The notes under the pieces are model-generated. The model made no database searches. It was given only the letters and a program-made list of their open reading frames with translations, and was not told the DNA's origin. Below, one piece after another: positions 1-6,377 of a DNA stretch of 12,893 nt (position 1 is its first letter; each line of letters begins with the position of its first letter). Source of the stretch: PBB1 sp043749095. GTDB taxonomy: Bacteria; Pseudomonadota; Gammaproteobacteria; Burkholderiales; Burkholderiaceae_C. A program made the translations under genes and the position numbers. The stretch is taken from positions 1 through 12,893 of the forward strand of contig JAYVEB010000150.1 of assembly GCA_043749095.1 (NCBI GenBank), read 5' to 3'.

Positions 1-101
1 TTCGCTCCATCCTTGAGCGACTGGCACGAGCTGCCTGTCAGGCAACGCCAAGTCCGCTTCACGCACTTCGCGCGGCTGAGCTTCCTTGCTGATCAGGAAA
101 A
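1..101 (-). other. Open reading frame continuing past the stop of the left-edge gene (-1 frame)
   Basis: Reading leftwards on the minus strand, the -1 frame relative to the gene at 93-962 is open from the T-run at 98-102 to the window edge, about 33 codons beginning with residues like F-L-I-S-K-E-A-Q. The remaining frame is closed by a TGA within this stretch. The codons look reasonable for real coding sequence, so this may be the true C-terminal part of the 93-962 gene after a one-base indel, or the end of an unrelated gene. I cannot name a family for it. Confidence 0.3.
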
Positions 102-962
102 ACAAAGTGTCACGAACCGCCATGTTCCAGCAGCTTCACCTTCGTTGTTCGCGATCTGTTGATAGTTGCCAGTGACACCAATGTTGCCTACGACGCCTAC
201 GAGCTGAGAAGCATCATCCTTGCTCTTCTCCAACCTGGAAAGTGCCACTGACGCCTTATCCGTCATTGCCTTGCGAGCCGTATCGAACTCATCCTGCATC
301 GCCTTGCGAGCCGCGTCGAACTCATCCCGCATCGCCCGCTCATTTGCATTGAACGCCGTAGCCCGATCAGCCGCCTCCTTCGAATATGCGGTTTGCACAA
401 CAGCAGTGACAGTGGCAGCGTCCGCCTTCTGTGTAGCAATCGTGGTGATCATCGTCTCGAGACGTTCAGTCTGTGCATTTACATGCGCAGTCAACATCAC
501 CACCTCCGTCTCAAGCTGCTTCTTCTGTGCGACCAACTGCTGGAAAGCAGCGGCTGCACTTTCGCTCAGCGTCGCAATCGCGAGCTCGGTGGGCTTCAAG
601 CTGTCATCGTTCGTGCGACCAGCGAACACCCACATCAAGGGATACACAGCCTGATCAATCTGCGCGCCAGCGTTATGCAAATGTCCGCTGTTGCCAGTAG
701 ACAGAAAATTGCTTAGCTCGTTGAAAATGCTCTGTATGACAGCATGCATCTGCGACAGACCCCACACGCTCACGGCAAGCGGATCAAGCTGCGTAAGGTA
801 GGACTGGACAAGCTTGATGGCAACGAAAGTCTTGTCGCGCGCAGAAGCCGTCACCTCATCAGCTGAGACCTCCGGCGCGTAGAGCCGCTGGTCGTTCTCC
901 AATGCAAGCACTCGTTGCACGATCTCGTGAATGAGATGCTGCGTCACTGATGCAGTCGTCAT
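93..962 (-). CDS. Hypothetical coiled-coil protein, possibly frame-shifted at its C-terminus
   Basis: This encodes 289 residues with no signal peptide and no family I can name with certainty. The N-terminal half (about 1-130) looks like a folded helical domain. Residues about 130-250 are rich in Ala, Glu, Lys and Gln with few helix breakers and should form a long coiled coil, including the repeated unit AMxDEFDxARK near residues 210-231. A short motif VGNIGVTGNYQ follows at about 258-268, then WRFVTL, which looks like the start of a hydrophobic segment, but the frame stops five codons later at TGA (93-95). In the -1 frame the sequence stays open to the window edge, so the gene may be truncated by a one-base change in a T5 run. 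The ATG has an AGGT/AGGTG stretch just upstream. Base composition is clearly lower in GC than the core genes, which suggests transfer. Function is unknown; a membrane-anchored coiled-coil role is only a guess. Confidence 0.7.
   Translation of the reverse strand: MTTASVTQHLIHEIVQRVLALENDQRLYAPEVSADEVTASARDKTFVAIKLVQSYLTQLDPLAVSVWGLSQMHAVIQSIFNELSNFLSTGNSGHLHNAGAQIDQAVYPLMWVFAGRTNDDSLKPTELAIATLSESAAAAFQQLVAQKKQLETEVVMLTAHVNAQTERLETMITTIATQKADAATVTAVVQTAYSKEAADRATAFNANERAMRDEFDAARKAMQDEFDTARKAMTDKASVALSRLEKSKDDASQLVGVVGNIGVTGNYQQIANNEGEAAGTWRFVTLCFS
271..336 (-). repeat. Tandem 33-bp repeat inside the coiled-coil gene, two copies
   Basis: Units 271-303 and 304-336 match at 30 of 33 positions and encode two copies of an 11-residue unit (AMxDEFDxARK), with a partial third unit beginning AMTDK. 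An 11-residue period fits a hendecad coiled coil, and the near-identity at DNA level points to a recent duplication. Confidence 0.85.
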
Positions 963-1258
963 GTCACCTACCTATTGTTATGTTCCGAACGGAAGCTGAT
1001 TGTCGGGCCTGCCACTCGCTGCACTCGACGGGCTTTCGAGACGAGCACGCAGCGAACCGTGCGGCCGGCAGCGATGGTTCGGAAATCGCTACTTCTCGCT
1101 CGGGTGTGGCGAACCGTCCGATTGGGATGTCACTGCAGCCGCTCGTTAGTCGAGTGCCAAGCCTGAGATCATGCTTGACAGTCACACAGCGCAGCGGCGC
1201 ATTGCCGGCGCGGTGGCACGCACTCAACCCGTAGCCGATCCCCTGACCCGCCGACCCC
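963..1258. other. Intergenic region with no supported gene
   Basis: The stretch between the coiled-coil gene and the end of rng has short open frames on both strands, but none has a ribosome binding site together with recognisable protein character. I see no tRNA, no insertion-sequence ends, and no strong hairpin plus T-run that would be an obvious rng terminator. It marks the change from the lower-GC left flank to the high-GC core. Confidence 0.6.
977..1006 (-). promoter_or_regulatory. Weak candidate promoter for the coiled-coil gene
   Basis: On the minus strand CCGACA (1001-1006) and CATAAC (977-982) are spaced by 18 bp, each matching four of six consensus bases. The spacer carries the dyad TTCCG-TT-CGGAA (983-994), which could be an operator. 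Transcription from here would leave a very short leader. This is a pattern match only. Confidence 0.2.
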
Positions 1259-2752
1259 TTACATCAGCACGATGTCATACCGCTCCGGCGACCCAGCGTT
1301 CTCGGCGCGCAACGAGATCGGCTTGCCGATGAAATCGCTGAGGCCGGCGAGGTGCTGGCTTTCTTCGTCGAGCAGCATTTCGACGACCGCCGGCGTCGCG
1401 ATGATGCGGAATTCCTTCGGGTTGAACTGCTTCGCCTCGCGCAGGATCTCGCGCAGGATCTCGTAGCAGACGCTGCGCGCGGTCTTCACCTGGCCCTTGC
1501 CCTCGCAGGTGGGGCACGGCTCGCACAGCATGTGGGCCAACGACTCGCGGGTGCGCTTGCGGGTCAGCTCCACCAGCCCGAGCTGGGTGAAGCCACTCAC
1601 CGTGACCTTGGTGCGGTCGCGTGACAGCTGCTTCTTGAATTCGGCCAGCACCGCGGCCTGGTGCTCTTCGCGCGTCATGTCGATGAAGTCGACGATGATG
1701 ATGCCGCCCAGGTTGCGCAGCCGCAGTTGGCGAGCGATGGTCTGCGTGGCTTCGAGGTTGGTCTTGAAGATGGTGTCGTCGAAGTTGCGCGCGCCGACGT
1801 AGCCGCCGGTGTTCACGTCCACCGTGGTCAGCGCCTCGGTCTGGTCGATGACCAGGTAGCCACCCGACTTCAGGTCAACCCGACGCGTCAGCGCGCGGGC
1901 GATCTCTTCGTCGATGTTGAACAGATCGAAGATCGGCCGCTCGCCCTTGTACAGCTCGAGCTTGGCCACCGAGGTCGGTGTAAAGGCCTCGCCGAAGGCC
2001 TTCAGCGCGTCGTACTGCAGCTTTGAATCGATGCGGATAGCCTGCGTGGCTTCATGCGCCAGGTCGCGCAGCACCCGCTCGACCAGGTTCAGATCCTGGT
2101 GCAGCAATGTGCCGGGCGGCGACTTGAAGCTGCGCTCGCGGATCGCCTTCCAGGTCTTGCGCAGGTAGGCGATGTCGTCGGCCAGTTCGGCGTCTGTTGC
2201 TTCTTCAGCATTCGTGCGCAGGATGAAGCCGCCCGTCGGGCCGCTGCCTTCGGGCACCTGCGCCAGCACCTTCATGCGGGTGCGCAGCTGCTCGCGCAAC
2301 TCAGGCGAGCCGATCTTCTGGCTGATGCCGATGTGATCGTCTTGCGGCAGAAACACCAGCAAGCGGCCGGCAATGCTGATCTGCGTCGACAGCCGCGCGC
2401 CCTTGGTACCGATCGGGTCCTTGATGACCTGCACCGTCATCGTCTGGCCTTCAAACACCAGCCGCTCGATCGGCGGCGGCGGCGTGACCACACCGCCGGG
2501 CGCCACGCTGTGTCGCGGGTTGTCGCCGGTCAGCTGCACATCGGCCGCATGCAGGAACGCCGCGCGTTCGAGCCCAATGTCGATGAAGGCCGACTGCATG
2601 CCCGGCAGCACGCGCACCACCTTGCCCGCGTAGATGTTGCCGACCAGCCCGCGTTCGAGCGTGCGTTCGATGTGCAGGTCCTGCACCGCACCGTTCTCGA
2701 TCACCGCGACGCGGGTTTCCTGCGGGGTCCAGTTGATCAGGATGTCTTGCAT
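1259..2752 (-). CDS. rng: Ribonuclease G (RNase E/G family)
   Basis: This single-strand-specific endoribonuclease matures the 5' end of 16S rRNA and takes part in mRNA decay in the cytoplasm. From the chosen ATG the protein has 497 residues, close to the roughly 490 of E. coli RNase G. The start MQDILINWTPQETRVAVIE matches the family N-terminus. The S1-type RNA-binding domain covers about residues 35-130 (GNIYAGKVVRVLPGMQSAF) and holds an inserted loop with four prolines. The two metal-binding catalytic aspartates are D312 in TVDVNTGG and D355 in IIIVDFIDM. The zinc-link CPTC lies at about 413-416. A longer TTG-started form to 2818 would add 22 residues; a purine-rich AAGGA abuts that TTG, but the extra residues do not look conserved. 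A small dyad AAGGAT/ATCCTT at 2807-2823 overlaps that alternative start. It is the last gene of the minus-strand train, after maf. Confidence 0.95.
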   Translation of the reverse strand: MQDILINWTPQETRVAVIENGAVQDLHIERTLERGLVGNIYAGKVVRVLPGMQSAFIDIGLERAAFLHAADVQLTGDNPRHSVAPGGVVTPPPPIERLVFEGQTMTVQVIKDPIGTKGARLSTQISIAGRLLVFLPQDDHIGISQKIGSPELREQLRTRMKVLAQVPEGSGPTGGFILRTNAEEATDAELADDIAYLRKTWKAIRERSFKSPPGTLLHQDLNLVERVLRDLAHEATQAIRIDSKLQYDALKAFGEAFTPTSVAKLELYKGERPIFDLFNIDEEIARALTRRVDLKSGGYLVIDQTEALTTVDVNTGGYVGARNFDDTIFKTNLEATQTIARQLRLRNLGGIIIVDFIDMTREEHQAAVLAEFKKQLSRDRTKVTVSGFTQLGLVELTRKRTRESLAHMLCEPCPTCEGKGQVKTARSVCYEILREILREAKQFNPKEFRIIATPAVVEMLLDEESQHLAGLSDFIGKPISLRAENAGSPERYDIVLM

Positions 2753-2833
2753 TTGGTCGATGGTATGCGAGCACGGCTTGCTGACGAGTCGCGGCAAACA
2801 CGCATCAAGGATGGTCAATCCTTGCCGGAAGGC

Positions 2834-3469
2834 TTACCAGCGCACGCCGACCGCGCGCAGCAACTCGGCGGTCTCGAACAGCGGCAGGCCCATGATGCCG
2901 GTGTAGCTGCCATCGATGCGCGTCACCCAGGCGCCGGCGGCGCCCTGGATCGCATAGGCCCCGGCCTTGCCGAACGGTTCGCCGCTGGCGATGTAGCGCT
3001 CGATGGTGGCGGCGTCGAGGTCAGTGAACGTGACGCGCGAGGTGCTGACGGCCAGCGACTCCGACGTTCCCGACGAGGTCATCACCCCCACGGCCACCGC
3101 CGTGATGACGCGGTGGGTGCGCCCGCTCAATTGCTGCAGGATCGCCGCCGCATCGGCCGCATCCCGCGGCTTGCCGTGGATGCGCCGGCCGAGCGCCACG
3201 GTGGTGTCGGAACACAGGATCGGCGACGGTGGCAGCCCGCGCTGCGTCAGGCGCTGCCGGGCAGCGTACAGCTTGGCCCGCGTGACGCGCTGCACGTAGG
3301 CCAGCGGCAGTTCGCCGGGGCGCTCGGCTTCCAGCGCTTCGGCGTCTTCAGTCGCATCGGGCAGCAGCAGCTCGCAGCGCACGCCGATCTGTTCGAGCAG
3401 CTGCCGGCGACGCGGGCTTTGCGACGCGAGGTAGATGAAGTCGTGGGCGGCAGCCATGCGGCGCTTCAT
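2834..3469 (-). CDS. maf: Maf family nucleoside triphosphate pyrophosphatase (dTTP/UTP type)
   Basis: The protein has 211 residues and hydrolyses nucleoside triphosphates to monophosphates, a house-cleaning activity against non-canonical nucleotides. Visible family motifs are LASQSPRRRQLL near residues 14-25, SDTTVALG with the catalytic D88, GEPFGKAGAYAIQG near 163-176, and GSYTGIMGLPL near 187-197. The GKAGAY-IQG signature places it with YhdE-like dTTP/UTP pyrophosphatases rather than the YceF m7GTP group; this is family knowledge, not a tested specificity. The chosen ATG overlaps the stop of the preceding mini-ORF by ATGA. A second ATG four codons downstream (MAAAHDF) is an alternative. It sits between rlmH and rng in the same direction. 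Confidence 0.93.
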   Translation of the reverse strand: MKRRMAAAHDFIYLASQSPRRRQLLEQIGVRCELLLPDATEDAEALEAERPGELPLAYVQRVTRAKLYAARQRLTQRGLPPSPILCSDTTVALGRRIHGKPRDAADAAAILQQLSGRTHRVITAVAVGVMTSSGTSESLAVSTSRVTFTDLDAATIERYIASGEPFGKAGAYAIQGAAGAWVTRIDGSYTGIMGLPLFETAELLRAVGVRW

Positions 3470-3506
3470 TCGCGGTGTTTCATTCGCGGTAGTTCATTCG
3501 CGGTGG
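3465..3506 (-). repeat. Three tandem 14-bp repeats at the rlmH-maf junction
   Basis: Units begin at 3465, 3479 and 3493; all share TTCATTCGCGGT and differ only in the last two bases. Read on the minus strand each unit carries CGCGAATGAA, a stop and a start overlapped as ATGA. The array covers the last codons of rlmH, the whole 24-nt gap and the start codon of maf. Slipped replication is the simplest origin. Confidence 0.95.
3466..3497 (-). other. Two chained five-codon mini-ORFs (MNYRE and MKHRE)
   Basis: The rlmH stop TGA (3494-3496) overlaps ATG 3495-3497, which opens MNYRE ending at TGA 3480-3482. That stop overlaps ATG 3481-3483, which opens MKHRE ending at TGA 3466-3468, and that in turn overlaps the maf ATG at 3467-3469. 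Every step is a 4-nt ATGA overlap, so ribosomes could pass from rlmH to maf by successive termination-reinitiation. No separate ribosome binding site is seen. Whether the pentapeptides are made is unknown; their likely role, if any, is to preserve coupling. Confidence 0.5.
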
Positions 3507-3961
3507 TAGGGGTGGTTGATGGTCACCGTCCAGGCGCGGTACAGCGCCTCGGCCAGCAGCACCCGCACGAAGGCGTGCGGCAGCGTCAGATCAGACAGGC
3601 GCAGCGTCTCATCGGCGCTGGCCTTCAACGGTGCGGCCAGCCCATCGGGGCCACCGACGACCAGGGCCGCGTCGCGCCCATCGTGCGTCCAGGCGGTCAG
3701 GCGCTGCGCCAGCTGCACCGTGGTCAGCCGCGCGCCGTGTTCATCGAGCACGACACGGCGCACGCCTTTCGGCAACGCAGCCTCGATGCGCACCGCCTCG
3801 GCCGCCATCAGCTGCTCAGCCGTTTTGCCGCTGCGCGGCTCGGCCTTGACCGCTTTCAGCTCCAAGCGCAGGTCGGGTGGGAAGCGCTTGGCGTAATCCT
3901 GGTAGGCCTCGTCGGCCCACGCGGGCAGGCGCTGACCGACGGCAACCAGCAGCAGCTTCAC
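3494..3961 (-). CDS. rlmH: 23S rRNA (pseudouridine1915-N3)-methyltransferase RlmH
   Basis: RlmH is a small SPOUT-class methyltransferase that uses S-adenosylmethionine to methylate pseudouridine 1915 in helix 69 of 23S rRNA on assembled 70S ribosomes. The 155-residue length is the family norm. The AdoMet-binding knot is visible as VVGGPDGL at residues 101-108 and LSDLTLPHAFVRVLLAEALY at about 122-141, and the conserved C-terminus HPYHR is intact. The start codon is GTG and overlaps the rsfS stop by GTGA, which indicates translational coupling. The paired rsfS-rlmH order is widely conserved in bacteria and links two ribosome-acting proteins. Its final codons form the first unit of the 14-bp repeat leading into maf. 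Confidence 0.96.
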   Translation of the reverse strand: MKLLLVAVGQRLPAWADEAYQDYAKRFPPDLRLELKAVKAEPRSGKTAEQLMAAEAVRIEAALPKGVRRVVLDEHGARLTTVQLAQRLTAWTHDGRDAALVVGGPDGLAAPLKASADETLRLSDLTLPHAFVRVLLAEALYRAWTVTINHPYHRE

Positions 3962-4800
3962 GCGCCGCGCGGGGCTCTCTTGACTGCCGGCTTGGCTGCC
4001 GTTTTAGTCGCCGTTCTGGCCACAGCGGGTCGTTTGGCCGGCGCCGGATTGACGGCCGCTCGAGCGCTCGCGGCCTTCTTGGTCGAGGGCTTGTTGACCG
4101 CGATGACCTTGATCGGCGCTTTCTTCGCCACGCGCGAGGACGGTGCCGACGGTGCCTTGCGCGCAGGCGTCTTGGCAGACGCAGTGACGGACTTCACGCC
4201 CACGGTGCGTGTGACACCCGTCCTCACGGGCGCGGCTGCGCGCTTGGCGGGCGCTGCCGTCTTGGTGGCCACCGCGCGGCGCTTCGCCGTCGGTGCGGCT
4301 GTCTCCGGCTCAGGGGCTCGCACAGCGGTCTTGCGGGCAGGGGCTTTCTTCGCAGGTGCCGCCGCAGGCGAGGCCACGGCCGCTGCCTTGCGCGCAGGCG
4401 CTTTCTTCTTCGGCTCAGGCGCGATTTCCTCGGCCTTGACCAGCCGCTTCGGCGCGGTGTCGAGCTTCAGCTTGACCGGCTTCTCGCCCCAGATTTCTTC
4501 CAGGTGGTAGTACTCGCGGATGTTCGGCTGCATCAGGTGCACAACCGCTGCGCCACAGTCGACGATGATCCACTCGCCGTTGACCTCGCCTTCGGTGCGC
4601 GGCACCGGAAAGCCTGCCTGCTTGACCGCGTCGCGCACGCTGGCGGCCAACGATTTCGTCTGCCGGTTGCTGGTGCCCGAGGCGATGATCACGCGCTCGA
4701 ACAACGACGACAGGTGTTCGGTGTCGAACACGACGATGTTCTGGCCCTTGACGTCTTCCAGCCCATCGACGATGACGCGTTGCAGTTTCTTGATGTCCAT
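3958..4800 (-). CDS. rsfS: Ribosomal silencing factor RsfS with a long basic Ala/Lys/Pro tail
   Basis: Residues 1 to about 115 form the RsfS/YbeB/Iojap domain, which binds ribosomal protein L14 (uL14) and blocks subunit joining during starvation. Recognisable stretches are VIIASGTSNRQTKSLA (38-53) and GEWIIVDCGAAVVHLM near 75-90, then YYHLEEIWG. The family usually ends just after this point, at about 105-130 residues. Here about 160 more residues follow, nearly all Ala, Lys, Arg, Pro, Thr and Val, with repeats such as KKAPARKAA, KKAPARKTA and KTPARKAP. This resembles histone H1-like or AlgP-type basic tails and is probably disordered and able to bind nucleic acid. A good AGGAG lies upstream of the ATG. 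It follows nadD after 56 bp and overlaps the GTG of rlmH. Confidence 0.95.
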   Translation of the reverse strand: MDIKKLQRVIVDGLEDVKGQNIVVFDTEHLSSLFERVIIASGTSNRQTKSLAASVRDAVKQAGFPVPRTEGEVNGEWIIVDCGAAVVHLMQPNIREYYHLEEIWGEKPVKLKLDTAPKRLVKAEEIAPEPKKKAPARKAAAVASPAAAPAKKAPARKTAVRAPEPETAAPTAKRRAVATKTAAPAKRAAAPVRTGVTRTVGVKSVTASAKTPARKAPSAPSSRVAKKAPIKVIAVNKPSTKKAASARAAVNPAPAKRPAVARTATKTAAKPAVKRAPRGA

Positions 4801-4856
4801 TCAACTCCTGATGCGCCTGGCGGCGCGTGCCTCGAAATGCGTGGGGTCCGGCGACG

Positions 4857-5426
4857 TCACCGGTACAGCCCGTGTTGGTCAATATAGCGCGCCACCTGGT
4901 CGGGCACCATCTGGTTGATGGCCAGGCCCGCGGCGCAGCGGGCGCGCACCTCGGTCGATGACAGGTTCATCGGCGGCAGATCGATGGTGCACATCGCGCC
5001 CGATGACGGCGAAACCTTCGGCGCACCGGGGCGGCCGGCCACGGCCAGCGTGACCAGACCGAGCAGTTCGTCAACGCCATGCCAGGTCGGCAGACCGGCC
5101 TGCTGATCCTGCCCGACGATCAAAAACCATTGCGCGCCGGGTTGCGCCGCTTGCAGCGCGCGCATTGTGTCCAGCGTGTAGCTCGGCCCCGGCCGATCCA
5201 GCTCGATGCGGTCCAGCACGAAGCGCGGCTCGCCTTCGATCGCCAGCGCGACCATCACCGCGCGGTGCACCGCTGGCGTCACGGTGCGGGTCTTCTGCCA
5301 CGGCTGCCCCGCGGGAACCCAGCGCAACTCGTCCAGCGCCAGGTCTCGCAGCGCCGCGTGCGCCAGCGTCAAGTGCGCGTTGTGCACCGGGTCGAAGCTG
5401 CCACCGAACAGGCCGATGCGTCTCAA
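4857..5426 (-). CDS. nadD: Nicotinate-nucleotide adenylyltransferase
   Basis: NadD joins ATP and nicotinate mononucleotide to make deamido-NAD, the second-last step of NAD synthesis. With the TTG start chosen here the protein has 189 residues and begins LRRIGLFGGSFDPVHNAHL (first residue read as Met). Visible features are the nucleotidyltransferase motif with H15 and H18 (HNAH, Ala where many relatives have Gly), PSYTLDT near 81-87, VGQDQ near 104-108 and the C-terminal SSTEVR near 156-161. The TTG shares TTGA with the hemF stop, a 4-nt overlap. The same frame extends upstream to another TTG at 5465, but those residues lie inside hemF and look like hemF codons read out of frame. No ATG or GTG start fits better. 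Confidence 0.93.
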   Translation of the reverse strand: MRRIGLFGGSFDPVHNAHLTLAHAALRDLALDELRWVPAGQPWQKTRTVTPAVHRAVMVALAIEGEPRFVLDRIELDRPGPSYTLDTMRALQAAQPGAQWFLIVGQDQQAGLPTWHGVDELLGLVTLAVAGRPGAPKVSPSSGAMCTIDLPPMNLSSTEVRARCAAGLAINQMVPDQVARYIDQHGLYR

Positions 5427-6364
5427 GCCACCGCGCCCGGAGCGGCATCGCTCCACACGGCCCAATCACGCGGCCGCAGGAAATCGCTGTACAGCCGCGC
5501 TTCCGGCGTGCAAGGCTCGGGCTTCCAGTCGTAGCGCCACTTCACGATCGGCGGCATCGACATCAGGATGCTTTCGGTGCGCCCGCCCGACTGCAGGCCG
5601 AACAGCGTGCCGCGGTCGAACACCAGGTTGAACTCGACATAGCGCCCGCGGCGGTAGGCCTGGAAATCGCGCTCGCGCTCGGTGTACGGCATGGCCTTGC
5701 GGCGTTGCACGATCGGCAGGTAGGCCTCGACCATCGCGTCGCCCACCGCTTGCATCATCTCGAAGCTGCGGTCGTAGCCCAGTTCAGCAAAGTCGTCGAA
5801 GAACACGCCGCCGATGCCGCGCGGCTCGTCACGGTGCTTCAGGAAGAAGTACTCGTCGCACCAGGTCTTGAAGCGCGGGTATTTGTCGTCGCCGAACGGT
5901 GCCAGCGCATCGCGGTTGACGCGGTGGAAGTGGGCGGCGTCTTCCTCGAAGCCGTAGTACGGCGTCAGGTCCATGCCGCCGCCGAACCAGACCACCGGCG
6001 CCTTGCCTTCGGGCAGGGCGGCGAACGACCGCACGTTCATGTGCACGGTGGGCACATACGGATTGCGCGGGTGCATCACCAGCGACACGCCCATCGCCTC
6101 GAACGGCGCGCCGGCCAGCTCGGGCCGGTGCTGCGTGGCCGAGGGCGGCAGCTTCGGGCCCCGGACATGTGAGAAGTTGCAGCCGCCCCGCTCCAGCAGT
6201 TCGCCGCCCTCGATCAGGCGCGAGCAGCCATCGCCCTGCAGCCGCTCGGACGGCTCACGCACCCAGCTGTCGCTGCGAAAGGACTCACCGCCTTCGCGCT
6301 CCAACGTGCCGATGATGCGGTCCTGCAAACCCAGCAGATAGTCTCGAACGGCTTGTGTGCCCAT
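5423..6364 (-). CDS. hemF: Oxygen-dependent coproporphyrinogen III oxidase
   Basis: HemF oxidatively decarboxylates two propionate side chains of coproporphyrinogen III to give protoporphyrinogen IX, using O2, in heme synthesis. The 313 residues match the family length. Conserved blocks appear in order: GGCNFSHVRG (60-69), HPRNPYVPTVHMNVRSF with the conserved H108, WFGGGMDLTPYY (126-137), GIGGVFFDDF (183-192) and the C-terminal GRYVEFNLVFDRGTLFGLQS (240-259). No clear Shine-Dalgarno precedes the ATG, which lies 13 bp after purD, so translation may depend on coupling. Its stop overlaps the nadD TTG. The gene implies that the host makes heme aerobically. Confidence 0.97.
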   Translation of the reverse strand: MGTQAVRDYLLGLQDRIIGTLEREGGESFRSDSWVREPSERLQGDGCSRLIEGGELLERGGCNFSHVRGPKLPPSATQHRPELAGAPFEAMGVSLVMHPRNPYVPTVHMNVRSFAALPEGKAPVVWFGGGMDLTPYYGFEEDAAHFHRVNRDALAPFGDDKYPRFKTWCDEYFFLKHRDEPRGIGGVFFDDFAELGYDRSFEMMQAVGDAMVEAYLPIVQRRKAMPYTERERDFQAYRRGRYVEFNLVFDRGTLFGLQSGGRTESILMSMPPIVKWRYDWKPEPCTPEARLYSDFLRPRDWAVWSDAAPGAVA

Positions 6365-6377
6365 GGTCAGATGCGGG

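Noticed and set aside
93..103. Programmed -1 ribosomal frameshift at the T-run
   Set aside because: The zero-frame codons TGT-TTT-TCC do not form a standard slippery heptamer and no downstream hairpin was evident; an indel is simpler.
964..1227. An 87-codon minus-strand open frame in the gap between the left gene and rng
   Set aside because: No ribosome binding site, Arg/Ser/Cys-rich composition and no recognisable features.
2054..4510. An 818-codon plus-strand open frame opposite rng, maf, rlmH and rsfS
   Set aside because: It is Arg/Ala/His-rich, crosses four well-supported antisense genes, and is the expected shadow of GC-rich coding DNA.
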